Origin: JAQWBS01 sp047975765
GTDB taxonomy: Bacteria > Pseudomonadota > Alphaproteobacteria > RF32 > CAG-239
Assembly: GCA_047975765.1 (NCBI GenBank)
Contig: JBKEEF010000004.1
Location: forward strand, 78,054 to 142,053
Length of the DNA stretch: 64,000 nt
Reading direction: 5' to 3'
Shown here: one piece after another, positions 42,913 through 51,589 of the stretch
How positions within the stretch are numbered: position 1 is the stretch's first letter
Layout: each line of letters begins with the position of its first letter
Notes under the pieces: model-generated
What the model was told of the DNA's origin: nothing
What the model saw: only the letters and a program-made list of their open reading frames with translations
Databases searched by the model: none
Position numbers and translations under genes: made by a program

Positions 42913-43710
42913 TTAAACATTATGATGATTGATTTGAAAGTTTTCTTTATCATCCTTTATTGCCATATCTGTTAAGTATGTCATTTCAATGCTGTTTTTC
43001 CAAAGAATGTAGAAAAGACTGAGTTGATCTCTTTGGGAATAGTTTTCTAACATTTCCCACCATTGTTGCATAATTTTGATGCAAGAAGGATCATTGTGTT
43101 TCCGATAGATGACGTTGTTTTCGGTCAGACCATTTTGTTTCGGGTATCCCTCTTTTAGTAAAAATTCTCTATGTTTTTCAAGTCGTTCTTTTTTATCTTT
43201 TTCTGTTCTAAGACAAAGGTCAATTTCGTCATAAATGCAACTTCTTCTGCGGTGTTGGGGAATTGAAAGAATAACAGATGTATGGCTCAAAGCCTCTGCG
43301 GATTCAAAAAGTTTTGAGGTTAAAACAACAATATTCGCATCAATATAGATACTTTCTTGATATTCAGGAAAAAGCAAATTTGGAAAAAATTTGTGATAGC
43401 GGTTGTTCTTATGATTTCCCATATTATCAAAAATAAGAGGACGAATTTTCCATGGACCAACAGTTTTTCTTTTGATCAAATCTTGGTTATCTGTGAAAAA
43501 AACATATTCATATTCTGGGTCTAAGAATTCGTTGATATTTATTGAATCATAATCCTTACCTGTTGAACAAGTATAGATAATTTTACTAGGTTTGTTTTTG
43601 CTAATTTCTTTATGGTATTTCTTTATCTTATTTCTAAGTATAAGAGAATAGTATATTTCTTTAAGTTTTCCTTTAAGAATTCTTCTTTTTCTTCTGAGCA
43701 ACATTCTCAA
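42913..43710 (-). CDS. DUF616/TOD1-like glycosyltransferase
   Basis: This 265-residue protein opens with a very basic stretch (MRMLLRRKRRILKGK), then a domain with YEYVFFTDNQDL, YHKFFPNLLFPEYQESIYIDANI and QHRRRSCIYDEID, as in the DUF616/MUCI70 group of glycosyltransferase-like proteins. DAN is the likely metal or sugar nucleotide motif. It is 7 bases after pepP. The start is taken at the TTG at 43710 with AGGA five bases upstream; an ATG two codons later is also possible. The acceptor is unknown. Confidence 0.7.
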   Translation of the reverse strand: MRMLLRRKRRILKGKLKEIYYSLILRNKIKKYHKEISKNKPSKIIYTCSTGKDYDSININEFLDPEYEYVFFTDNQDLIKRKTVGPWKIRPLIFDNMGNHKNNRYHKFFPNLLFPEYQESIYIDANIVVLTSKLFESAEALSHTSVILSIPQHRRRSCIYDEIDLCLRTEKDKKERLEKHREFLLKEGYPKQNGLTENNVIYRKHNDPSCIKIMQQWWEMLENYSQRDQLSLFYILWKNSIEMTYLTDMAIKDDKENFQINHHNV

Positions 43711-43717
43711 ATTATTC

Positions 43718-45427
43718 CTAATTTTTGCAAAAATTTATCAACCAATTGTTTTCTTGTTCTGTCAAGAAAGGAGAAAGAGCAACACAAACTTTTTGCTGGT
43801 AGTTATTGAGCCATTCCTTTTCTTTGTTGGAAAGCATTTTATCGTCAATTCCTTTGATGTCAAATGGAATTAGGGTTAGGCTCTCAAAACTTAGAATTGT
43901 TTTCTCAAAATTTTTATCTTCAATTTTAACAACACGATATAAGTTTTCATGACGAATACCATATTTTCCTTCAAGATAGTATCCAGGTTCAATTGAGATA
44001 ACAACATTTTCCTTCATTGGTGCATATCTGTAAACAGAAGAAATGGACTGAGGTCCTTCGTGAACGTTGAGGAAAAATCCAACGCCGTGACCTGTCCCGT
44101 GTTTATAGTCTTTTCCTTCTGCCCATAAAGGTTCTCTGGCAAGAGCATCTATTGTTCCGCCGTTAATTTTTTCAGGAAAACTTGCTGTTGCCAGGGCGAT
44201 GTGAGATTTTAAGACAAGAGTGTAGTCGTGTTTCATTTCTTCGTTAATCTCACCAACTACGATTGTTCTGGTCACATCTGTTGTGCCATCAAAATATTGT
44301 CCCCCGCTATCAAGTAAGAAAAGATTGTTGTTTTCAATTTTTTTGTTACTCTTTGGAGTGGGTTGATAGTGAACAATTGCTCCATTTGAACCAAAAGCTG
44401 CAATCGTTTCAAAGCTATTGGAGAAAAATAAATCTTGTTGTTTTCTAAATTCATAAAGTTTTTCAACAATATCTAGTTCCGTTTTACCAAGCGCATTTTT
44501 TTCAAACCAATATAAAAATTTGGTAACAGCCACACCGTCTTTGAGGTGAGCTTTTTGTGTGCTTTTTATTTCTACTTCATTTTTCTGAGATTTTAGTTCT
44601 GCAATATAGTCATATCCATTTTTTGTGGAAATGCGGTTCTTTTCAAAAACAGATTTAAGAAAATATGGTGTGCTTTCTTTGTTAATTTCTAAAGTTTTTT
44701 TGCTAAGTTTTTTGAACTCCGTTGAAATTTTTTCCATAGAAATGATTTTGAAATCTGAAAACTCTTCTTGAGAAATATCGTCGCTGAAAATGGTAACATA
44801 ACTGTTTTTCTCAATGAGCGCATAACCTCTGAAAATAGGGGATGTTGGCAAATAGTCAGAACGGAGGTTTAAAAGCCATGAAGTATTATCTGCCAAAGTT
44901 GTGAAATAGGCGTCATAGCCAACAACATTGATTCTTGCGACCACTTCTGAAATTTTTTCTTCTCTGGAAAGTCCTGCATATTCTGTTTCATGTTCAAAAA
45001 CAACAGGTTTTTTATTGCATTTTGCTTCTATAAGAACTTTTTCAATGTAAGAAGTTGTTGATTTTGCTGCTTTGAAAAGAGGTATCTCTTTTATAGATGA
45101 GGTCCAAGGGTTGAATCCAATTCGGAAATTCTTGTTGTTCGTTTCAAGCTCAGTTAAAAAATCTGTAAATTCACTCACAGAATGGACTTGAACTTCAAGT
45201 GGATTGACTTCTAATTGTGCCTGAATATCATAGCGACCGTCCACAAAAAGATGAGCTTTTTCTGGTGTGAGAATCATTTTTCCTGCAGACCCACTAAAAC
45301 CAGTTAATTGAAGTAATAAATTTTCCTCATCTAACAAATCTTGTTCAAGAAAGATAGTATTGCGAGGAATGTAATATGCATCAAGTTTTTGCTTTTTAAG
45401 TTGAGCTTGTAAGTCTTGTAAAGTCAT
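43718..45427 (-). CDS. pepP: Xaa-Pro aminopeptidase, M24B family
   Basis: This cytosolic metalloprotease removes an N-terminal residue before proline. The 569-residue length is typical of the large three-domain bacterial form with two creatinase-like N domains. The two-metal site is visible as LLDSGGQYFDGTTDVTRT, GTGHGVGFFLNVHE, SIEPGYYLEGKYG and IRHENL. It starts just before prmA's end (two-base gap), so the two are co-transcribed. Confidence 0.93.
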   Translation of the reverse strand: MTLQDLQAQLKKQKLDAYYIPRNTIFLEQDLLDEENLLLQLTGFSGSAGKMILTPEKAHLFVDGRYDIQAQLEVNPLEVQVHSVSEFTDFLTELETNNKNFRIGFNPWTSSIKEIPLFKAAKSTTSYIEKVLIEAKCNKKPVVFEHETEYAGLSREEKISEVVARINVVGYDAYFTTLADNTSWLLNLRSDYLPTSPIFRGYALIEKNSYVTIFSDDISQEEFSDFKIISMEKISTEFKKLSKKTLEINKESTPYFLKSVFEKNRISTKNGYDYIAELKSQKNEVEIKSTQKAHLKDGVAVTKFLYWFEKNALGKTELDIVEKLYEFRKQQDLFFSNSFETIAAFGSNGAIVHYQPTPKSNKKIENNNLFLLDSGGQYFDGTTDVTRTIVVGEINEEMKHDYTLVLKSHIALATASFPEKINGGTIDALAREPLWAEGKDYKHGTGHGVGFFLNVHEGPQSISSVYRYAPMKENVVISIEPGYYLEGKYGIRHENLYRVVKIEDKNFEKTILSFESLTLIPFDIKGIDDKMLSNKEKEWLNNYQQKVCVALSPFLTEQENNWLINFCKN

Positions 45428-45429
45428 TT

Positions 45430-46299
45430 TTATTTCTCCATAAGAGCTGCACGCCAGTTATCAATTTCATAAATCTCTAAGAGTTTTAAGCCTTGTTCTT
45501 GATGAGCTTTAATCACCCAGTCAACTTGATCTTCCACAAATCCTGAAAGGATGCAGTATCCACCTTCATTTAGACTTTCGTGTAAATCAGCAGCCATTTC
45601 AATGAGTGGTCGAGCAAGAATATTGGCAATGATGATGTCATATTTTGTATTTTCTTTAACAAAATCTGAGGAATATCCATTGCTGACTTCAGCAGAAATG
45701 ATCCCATCAACGTCATTGTCTGTTGCATTTTGACGAGTTACCCAAACAGCTTCTTCATCAATATCAACTGCAAAGATTTTGCTTTCTTCTTTCCAAATTT
45801 TAGCACAGGCAATTGCCAAAATACCAGAACCGCAACCCATATCCAAAATTTTATCTTTTTTAGCATTAATTTTTCTAAGTTCTCCAATAGCTTTTAGGCA
45901 GGCTTTTGTTGTTTGGTGTTCGGAACCAAAGGCAGTTGCCGCATAAATCTTGATTGGGATTTTATCTGTTTTAGGTTGTTCTTTTTCATGAATGCCGTAA
46001 ATAAGGAAATCTTCCAATTCAACAGGAGAAAATTCAATCACATTATCTTTAAGCCAATTTTGACTTTCTAAAAGTTCAATTTTATAGGGAATGAGTTCAA
46101 TGTTTTGGTTTTTTGCAGTATCAATAAAATCTTTTTCATCAAAATTTAGCCCTTTATAGGCAACATATTCTTCATTTCCACTTTCAGTGAAGTTGCAAGA
46201 CACAACATCAAAATATTCTTCTAAAAATTCAGCTAAAAAAGGATTTAATTCTTCTCTTTCTTCAAAAGTGATTTGAAAACACTTGCCAGCATTGCTCAT
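45430..46299 (-). CDS. prmA: Ribosomal protein L11 methyltransferase
   Basis: PrmA methylates ribosomal protein L11. The 289-residue protein has the AdoMet motif ILDMGCGSGILAIACAK near residue 152, IFAVDIDEEAV downstream and IIANILARPL as the motif IV equivalent. The N-terminal substrate-recognition part (about 1-120) is shorter and less conserved. It is the first gene of the leftward prmA-pepP-DUF616 run. Confidence 0.93.
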   Translation of the reverse strand: MSNAGKCFQITFEEREELNPFLAEFLEEYFDVVSCNFTESGNEEYVAYKGLNFDEKDFIDTAKNQNIELIPYKIELLESQNWLKDNVIEFSPVELEDFLIYGIHEKEQPKTDKIPIKIYAATAFGSEHQTTKACLKAIGELRKINAKKDKILDMGCGSGILAIACAKIWKEESKIFAVDIDEEAVWVTRQNATDNDVDGIISAEVSNGYSSDFVKENTKYDIIIANILARPLIEMAADLHESLNEGGYCILSGFVEDQVDWVIKAHQEQGLKLLEIYEIDNWRAALMEK

Positions 46300-46390
46300 T
46301 GTTTTTTATTTTTCCCTATAACGATTTATTTACCAAATGCGGATTATATTATATATAACAAATATTACCACTTTAAAAAGAGATTATATT

Positions 46391-47128
46391 ATGAAAAAAT
46401 TTACAGGTATGCTTGCTGTTGTTTTTTTATCAGGATGTTCTTGGTATGAGGCAACAACAAACATTGATAGTCAGATGATTAGCTTTTATGATGGTTCTCC
46501 TACATTGAGTAGTTCAGAATATATCACGGATAATTCTTATCCAAAAGGACAAGTTTTGACAGCTTACAAAGGCTTTACTGTCGTTGACCGAAAAACATTC
46601 CGCAAAGAAGTTTATCGTAGCGAGGAAGTTCGCGCGACAAGTGATGGTGAAATGGCAGGTGCATCTGTTCCTCTTAAGTTTAAGGTAAATGAAATCCGTA
46701 AAGCTATTGGTCAAGTTCAGCTCAGAGATGGTGCTTATATGCTCCTAGAAGCAGATATGCCAAATTATGTTATTCTTGTGAACCAAGAAGGTGAGGTATA
46801 TAACAAAATTGGTGTTATCAAGAATAGCAGACTAACTTTGCTTGAAACTTCATACAGAATTACACCAAGAAATTTTCATTTTGAAGTCGTTTCAAAATCG
46901 TCTTCTGTGCAAACAAGACCTGTTAAAGGTTTCGATATTAAGTATGAAGGCATTAACTTAGACCGTCTTGTCTTTACATACTATGATTATAGTAAATCTG
47001 ATGGAGCAACTGGATATTTTGAAAATATTACTTTCCCTCAAAGTCAACAAATTATTGAAATTGATGGTTCTGGTTTCAAAGTTTTGAAGGCAACACCATC
47101 AAAGTTGGATTATATCATTATAAAGTAG
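46391..47128 (+). CDS. Predicted lipoprotein of unknown function
   Basis: This 245-residue protein has the lipobox FLSGC (Cys16), with the next residue serine, so outer-membrane sorting is expected. The mature part is rich in beta strands and ends LDYIIIK. The ATG at 46391 has AAAGAGA upstream; the earlier in-frame start has no such site. I do not recognise a family. A terminator follows directly. Confidence 0.7.
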   Translation: MKKFTGMLAVVFLSGCSWYEATTNIDSQMISFYDGSPTLSSSEYITDNSYPKGQVLTAYKGFTVVDRKTFRKEVYRSEEVRATSDGEMAGASVPLKFKVNEIRKAIGQVQLRDGAYMLLEADMPNYVILVNQEGEVYNKIGVIKNSRLTLLETSYRITPRNFHFEVVSKSSSVQTRPVKGFDIKYEGINLDRLVFTYYDYSKSDGATGYFENITFPQSQQIIEIDGSGFKVLKATPSKLDYIIIK

Positions 47129-47141
47129 TGGTTTGAGAATT

Positions 47142-47168
47142 AAAAGCAGGTGAAAACCTGCTTTTTTC
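47142..47168 (+). terminator. Terminator after the lipoprotein gene
   Basis: AAAAGCAGGT (47142-47151) pairs with ACCTGCTTTT (47156-47165) around GAAA. Confidence 0.9.
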
Positions 47169-47269
47169 TATTATTTGTTACTAATTTAAAAAAATCTTGC
47201 AGAAAAATGGCTCTTGGGATATAACCAAGTAAAATTTTATATATTTAATTGATGTTTAGGGAGAATAAA

Positions 47270-48025
47270 ATGGCTGGTCACTCGCAGTTTAAAAATATCA
47301 TGTATCGCAAAGGCGCTCAAGACGCTAAAAAAGCAAAAGTTTTTGCAAAACTTTCTCGTGAAATTACAGTTGCAGCAAAGAGTGGAACACCTGATCCCGA
47401 TAAAAACCCAAGATTAAGATTGGCTATCCAAGCTGCCCGTGCAGAGTCTATGCCAAAAGACAATATTGAACGTGCTTTGACAAAGGCAAGTCAGGTTGTT
47501 GGTGGTACAGATTATGTGACAGTTCGTTATGAAGGATATGGTCCGGGAAACGTTGCAATTATTGTTGAAGCTTTGACTGATAACAAAAATAGAACAGCTG
47601 GAAATATTCGTACAATTTTTGGAAAACGTGGTGGAAATATGGGAGAAAGTGGCTCTGTTGCTTTCAACTTTGAAAGAATTGGTTTTATTCAATATCCAAA
47701 ATCTGTTGCAGATGCAGACAGAGTGTTTGAAGAAGCACTTAATGCAGGTGCTAATGATGTTGCTTCAGATGAAACACATCATGAGATTGAAACCATTCCA
47801 GATGACCTTGGCTCAGTTACAGAAGCTTTGGAAAAAATCTTTGGCACACCTTCGGTTTCTCGTTTGGATTGGAAAGCATTAGTGAATGCTGATATTGATG
47901 ATGTTGAGAAGGCAAAATCTTTGATGGGTATGATTGAAGCGCTTGAAGATGATGATGATGTTCAACAAGTGTATAACAACGCAGAGTTTTCTGATGCTGT
48001 TATGGAAGAACTTGCTAAAGAATAA
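47270..48025 (+). CDS. yebC: YebC/PmpR-family regulatory protein
   Basis: This family includes transcription factors and, more recently, translation factors that relieve ribosome stalling at proline motifs. The ATG at 47270 has AGGGAG upstream and gives MAGHSQFKNIMYRKGAQD, the conserved start. The 251 residues cover all three domains. It begins the yebC-ruvC-ruvA-ruvB-ybgC order that is common in alphaproteobacteria. Confidence 0.93.
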   Translation: MAGHSQFKNIMYRKGAQDAKKAKVFAKLSREITVAAKSGTPDPDKNPRLRLAIQAARAESMPKDNIERALTKASQVVGGTDYVTVRYEGYGPGNVAIIVEALTDNKNRTAGNIRTIFGKRGGNMGESGSVAFNFERIGFIQYPKSVADADRVFEEALNAGANDVASDETHHEIETIPDDLGSVTEALEKIFGTPSVSRLDWKALVNADIDDVEKAKSLMGMIEALEDDDDVQQVYNNAEFSDAVMEELAKE

Positions 48026-48050
48026 TCATACTTGCAACAACAGATAAATT

Positions 48051-48090
48051 ATGCCATTCTAGACTGAATTTAGAATGGCATTTTTTTTTG
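48051..48090 (+). terminator. Terminator between yebC and ruvC
   Basis: ATGCCATTCTA (48051-48061) pairs with TAGAATGGCAT (48071-48081), followed by T8. The ruvC ribosome binding site begins right after it, so ruvC transcription needs read-through or a hidden promoter. Confidence 0.88.
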
Positions 48091-48100
48091 AGGTAATCAA

Positions 48101-48565
48101 TTGAGAATATTAGGGCTTGATCCAAGTTTGACTTCCACAGGTTGGGGAATAATTGAAACTGAAGGCAATAGAATTAAATATATTGCTGATGGGATTGTGC
48201 AGACAGATGCAAAGATGAATTTGGCTGATAGACTTGTGAAACTTCATGAGGGAATTTGCGAAATTATTGATATTTATAAGCCTGATGAAGCTGCAATTGA
48301 AGAAGTTTTTCTCAACTCAAACCCACATTCATCTTTGAAACTTGGACAAGCGAGAGGTGTTGTTTTTCTTGCGCCTGCCAGATATCACATTCCTGTCTCA
48401 GAATATGAACCAAATAAAATCAAAAAAGCAGTTGTTGGTGTGGGGCATGCGGAAAAAGCTCAAGTTCAAACAATGGTCAAGCTTCTTCTTCCAGGATGTA
48501 AACCTAAAAATGCAGACTCAGCCGATGCACTGGCTATTGCGATTTGTCACAACAACTTCAGATAA
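48101..48565 (+). CDS. ruvC: Holliday junction endonuclease RuvC, TTG start
   Basis: RuvC cuts Holliday junctions in partnership with RuvAB. The 154-residue protein keeps the four catalytic acidic residues: Asp7 (LGLDPSLTSTGWG), Glu67 (AIEEVF), Asp139 and Asp142 (NADSADALA). The start is TTG with GAGGT upstream, and starting later would remove Asp7. It is separated from ruvAB by a repeat and an inverted orphan. Confidence 0.96.
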   Translation: MRILGLDPSLTSTGWGIIETEGNRIKYIADGIVQTDAKMNLADRLVKLHEGICEIIDIYKPDEAAIEEVFLNSNPHSSLKLGQARGVVFLAPARYHIPVSEYEPNKIKKAVVGVGHAEKAQVQTMVKLLLPGCKPKNADSADALAIAICHNNFR

Positions 48566-48740
48566 AACTCATATAATGGACTATCAATACAGAAATTTTG
48601 GATAGAAATTTTTATCACGTACTAAGTTGTACGCTCAAAAAAGTTTTTCCTTATTTCTTATTGCTAGCCTCATTCTCTGAGTTTTATGTAAAGCGAAGTT
48701 CAACAAAAATATTGTCATTCCCAACTTGATTGGGAATCTA
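48563..48740 (+). repeat. Interspersed intergenic repeat, copy 3
   Basis: This copy matches subunit a of the repeat at 15975 over about 120 bases with only scattered changes. The hairpin is CGTAC (48618-48622) and GTACG (48629-48633). A short unique stretch follows, then the palindrome ATTCCCAA (48717-48724) and TTGGGAAT (48730-48737). It begins at the end of ruvC, as copy 2 does at the end of fliP. Confidence 0.88.
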
Positions 48741-48753
48741 CCTTAAGTAAAAC

Positions 48754-48788
48754 AAAAAAAGAGACACTTTAAAAGTGTCTCTTTTTTA
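48754..48788. terminator. Bidirectional terminator
   Basis: AAAAAGAGACACTTT pairs with AAAGTGTCTCTTTTT (perfect), with A and T runs outside. It ends both ruvC and the leftward orphan. Confidence 0.88.
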
Positions 48789-48799
48789 CTTGTTTAATC

Positions 48800-49201
48800 T
48801 TATTGTCCATTTACAAAAGCATCTTCTTTTGTAGAAACAACTTCTGCTTTGGGGAAGGTTTTTCTTTTGGAAACTCTTCCGCCTTCGCCATCTCCTTCAT
48901 CTCTTGGAATGTTTTTGCCAAGTTTTTCAGCTTTGCTTGTTACAACTCCGCTTCCACCACCAAAATAGGCTTGTCCATTAACTGACAGTGAACCCGGTTG
49001 CTTTACTTTCAAGTTTATCAATGTTTCTTTCGTCGCTTCAGCAAGTGAAGTGTTTTCCATAATATTGTTAAACGTGTGTTTGTCAGCAAACAAAAAAGAT
49101 GCTGCAATTGTTTCAAGAGCCAAAGAGTTGATGTCTTTTGTTTCTACTTTAGATGAAATTAAAGAAATGACATCTGCTGGAGTTTGAAGATTCTTTTTCA
49201 T
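48800..49201 (-). CDS. Orphan protein between ruvC and ruvA
   Basis: This 133-residue protein has a helical first half (MKKNLQTPADVISL to about residue 60) and a Gly-rich, basic second half (YFGGGSGVV, then DEGDGEGGRVSKRK). It has no signal peptide and no family I can name. The ATG at 49201 is preferred over a TTG two codons earlier. It has the ATTAAT-type leader and its own promoter, and it breaks the usual ruvC-ruvA adjacency. Confidence 0.6.
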   Translation of the reverse strand: MKKNLQTPADVISLISSKVETKDINSLALETIAASFLFADKHTFNNIMENTSLAEATKETLINLKVKQPGSLSVNGQAYFGGGSGVVTSKAEKLGKNIPRDEGDGEGGRVSKRKTFPKAEVVSTKEDAFVNGQ

Positions 49202-49269
49202 ATACAAAATAATTTAAAAATTAATAAAAAATGTGTTTGGAAAATAGTTCAAAATATAAGTTTTGTCTA
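49202..49269 (-). promoter_or_regulatory. Promoter and SD-less leader of the ruvC-ruvA orphan
   Basis: On the minus strand, TAGACA (49269-49264), 17 bases, TATTTT (49246-49241). The leader carries TTATTAATTTTTAAATTATTT (49227-49207), six bases before the ATG, with no Shine-Dalgarno sequence. Confidence 0.65.
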
Positions 49270-49475
49270 TACTTTTGGTTGTCGTTTTTTATAGTTTTTG
49301 ATGCTTTTAAAATTTAGTTCAATAAAAACAATAAGAAAAGTTCTTCTATGTTGTGGATTATTTAGTTTTTTTCGTACAGATGTTCTTTTTTTGTTCTTAA
49401 TTAAATTAAGTTCTTGCCTAGTTTTTAATATTTGTATAATCTCTAAATAAAATGAATAATTAAAAAGGTGTTGTG

Positions 49476-50114
49476 ATGATTGCAAAGCTCAGAGGATTAG
49501 TTGATACAGTTGGAGAAGACTATTGTATCATTGATGTAAATGGTGTTGGTTATCTTGTCTTTGCTTCAAATCGAACACTATCAAAACTCATAAGAGGAAC
49601 AGAATCTAACCTTTATATTGAAACGATTGTTCGTGAAGATAGTATTTCACTTTATGGTTTTGCTGATCAACTTGAAAAACAATGGTTTATTACTTTGACA
49701 AAAGTTCAAGGTGTTGGCTCAAAAGTGGGGCTAAATATCCTTTCTGTTCTTTCAGGAAGTCAACTTGCTCAAGCAATTGCTGCAGGAGATAAGGCATCTT
49801 TTTCTCGTGCAAATGGTGTTGGTCCAAAGCTTGCGGCTCGTTTGGTTACGGAACTTAAAGATAAAATGGTTACGGTTCCGATGGCAGATGTTTCTTTAAC
49901 AGACATATCTTCTTCTGATGAAGAGGTCACAGTTGCTCCTGTTGTTGTAGAAAATTCAAAAGTTGAAGATGCAATTTCTGCACTTGTTAATTTGGGCTAT
50001 CAACGTATTGAGGCTTATCGTGCAATTAATGAGATTATGGCAGAAAATTCAGAAACTTCTATGCAGGATTTGATTAGGCTTTCCTTGAAAAAATTTATGA
50101 AAAAGGACTTTTAG
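49476..50114 (+). CDS. ruvA: Holliday junction DNA helicase subunit RuvA
   Basis: RuvA binds the four-way junction and loads RuvB. The 212-residue protein has the N-terminal OB fold (MIAKLRGLVDTV), two helix-hairpin-helix segments (QGVGSKVGLNILS and NGVGPKLAARLVTELK) and a C-terminal helical domain. AAGG with a seven-base spacer favours the ATG at 49476 over the GTG three bases earlier. A likely -10 (TATAAT, 49435-49440) lies upstream. It is three bases from ruvB. Confidence 0.95.
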   Translation: MIAKLRGLVDTVGEDYCIIDVNGVGYLVFASNRTLSKLIRGTESNLYIETIVREDSISLYGFADQLEKQWFITLTKVQGVGSKVGLNILSVLSGSQLAQAIAAGDKASFSRANGVGPKLAARLVTELKDKMVTVPMADVSLTDISSSDEEVTVAPVVVENSKVEDAISALVNLGYQRIEAYRAINEIMAENSETSMQDLIRLSLKKFMKKDF

Positions 50115-50117
50115 AAA

Positions 50118-51167
50118 ATGACAGAAGAAAGAATCGTCAGCCCTAAACATCAAGAAAGTGATGAAAGAGATGTGAATTCTCCGGTCAGTTTGCGTCCTCA
50201 AAAACTGGAGGATTTTGTTGGGCAACGTCAAGTTTGCGATAACCTAAAAGTTTTTATTGAAGCTGCCAAACTTCGTGGAGAAGCATTAGATCATACTTTG
50301 TTTTTCGGTCCTCCAGGGCTTGGAAAAACAACACTTGCGTCCATTGTAGCTAAAGAACTTGGTGTGGGTTTTAGAGCAACTTCTGCACCAATGATTACCA
50401 AAACAGGTGATTTAGCAGCTATTTTGACTAACTTAGAAAGAAATGACGTTCTTTTTATTGATGAAATTCACCGTTTAAATCCTGCAATTGAAGAAGTATT
50501 ATATTCGGCAATGGAAGATTTTCAACTTGATTTGATTATTGGTGAAGGTCCATCTGCTCGTTCTGTTCGAATCGATTTACAGCCATTTACGCTTGTGGGG
50601 GCAACAACTCGTTCAGGTTTGCTCAGCACACCACTTCGTGAAAGATTTGGTATTCCGCTCAGATTAGACTTTTATTCTCCTGAAGAACTTTCAAGCATTG
50701 TTGTTCGTGGGTCAGGACTTTTAGGAATGGCTATTTCTGAAGATGGTGCAATTGAAATTGCAAAGCGTTCTCGTGGAACACCTCGTGTGGCGGGAAGACT
50801 TCTTCGTCGTGTTCGTGACTTTTGGGCAATGTCTGGTTTGCCAGAAGCAAATACTCAAATCGCGGATAAAGCTCTACGTCGTTTGGATGTGGATGATTAT
50901 GGTTTGGATACTTTTGACCGCAGATACCTTGATTGCATTGTCACAAACTATGGTGGTGGACCTGTCGGTGCAGATACACTGGCTGCAGCTCTTTCAGAAG
51001 AAAGAGATACGATTGAAGAAGTGATTGAACCATTTTTGCTGAAGCTTGGTTTCTTGCAAAGAACACCACGAGGAAGAATGATTTCTGATTTAGGATATGA
51101 ATATTTAGGATTGGGAAAGCCTAAACGCGCAACAAAACAAATGGATTTATTAGGAGATGATGAATAA
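50118..51167 (+). CDS. ruvB: Holliday junction branch migration ATPase RuvB
   Basis: RuvB is the hexameric motor that migrates junctions. The 349-residue protein has Walker A FFGPPGLGKTT (about residues 56-66), Walker B LFIDEIHRL, sensor 1 GATTRSG and the C-terminal winged helix (LGFLQRTPRGR). The end shares one base with the ybgC start (TAATG). Confidence 0.97.
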   Translation: MTEERIVSPKHQESDERDVNSPVSLRPQKLEDFVGQRQVCDNLKVFIEAAKLRGEALDHTLFFGPPGLGKTTLASIVAKELGVGFRATSAPMITKTGDLAAILTNLERNDVLFIDEIHRLNPAIEEVLYSAMEDFQLDLIIGEGPSARSVRIDLQPFTLVGATTRSGLLSTPLRERFGIPLRLDFYSPEELSSIVVRGSGLLGMAISEDGAIEIAKRSRGTPRVAGRLLRRVRDFWAMSGLPEANTQIADKALRRLDVDDYGLDTFDRRYLDCIVTNYGGGPVGADTLAAALSEERDTIEEVIEPFLLKLGFLQRTPRGRMISDLGYEYLGLGKPKRATKQMDLLGDDE

Positions 51168-51589
51168 TGGCTAAGCTATATAAGTTACCAGTTAGAATTT
51201 ACTATGAAGATACAGATGCTGGAGGCATTGTTTATTATGCAAACTATTTGAAATTTGCAGAAAGAGCGAGAACAGAATTTGTTCGTTCACTTGGTTTTGA
51301 ACAAAGAGAAGATTTGGAATCTGATGATAAATTCGGATTTATTGTTCGTCGTGCAGAACTAGAATATATCAAACCATCTCGTTTAGATGATTTGATTGAG
51401 ATTTCATGTGAAGTGGAAGATGTTAAGGGAGCTACGGTTGAGGCTTGCCAAATTGTGAGTTGTAATGGAGAAGAGAGAGTGAAAATTAGAGTCACTTTGG
51501 TTTATATTTCTTTGAAAAAAATGCGCCCGCAAAGAGTTCCTGAAAAAATGGTCGAGAAATTGTTAGAATATAAAAGAGAGATGGACTAA
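51167..51589 (+). CDS. ybgC: YbgC-family acyl-CoA thioesterase
   Basis: This 140-residue hot-dog fold thioesterase is linked to the Tol-Pal system. The catalytic aspartate lies in YYEDTDAGGIVYYANY (Asp17 region). In most proteobacteria it directly precedes tolQ; here five other genes (51589-54232) lie between. It overlaps both neighbours by one base, so it belongs to the ruvA transcript. Confidence 0.93.
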   Translation: MAKLYKLPVRIYYEDTDAGGIVYYANYLKFAERARTEFVRSLGFEQREDLESDDKFGFIVRRAELEYIKPSRLDDLIEISCEVEDVKGATVEACQIVSCNGEERVKIRVTLVYISLKKMRPQRVPEKMVEKLLEYKREMD

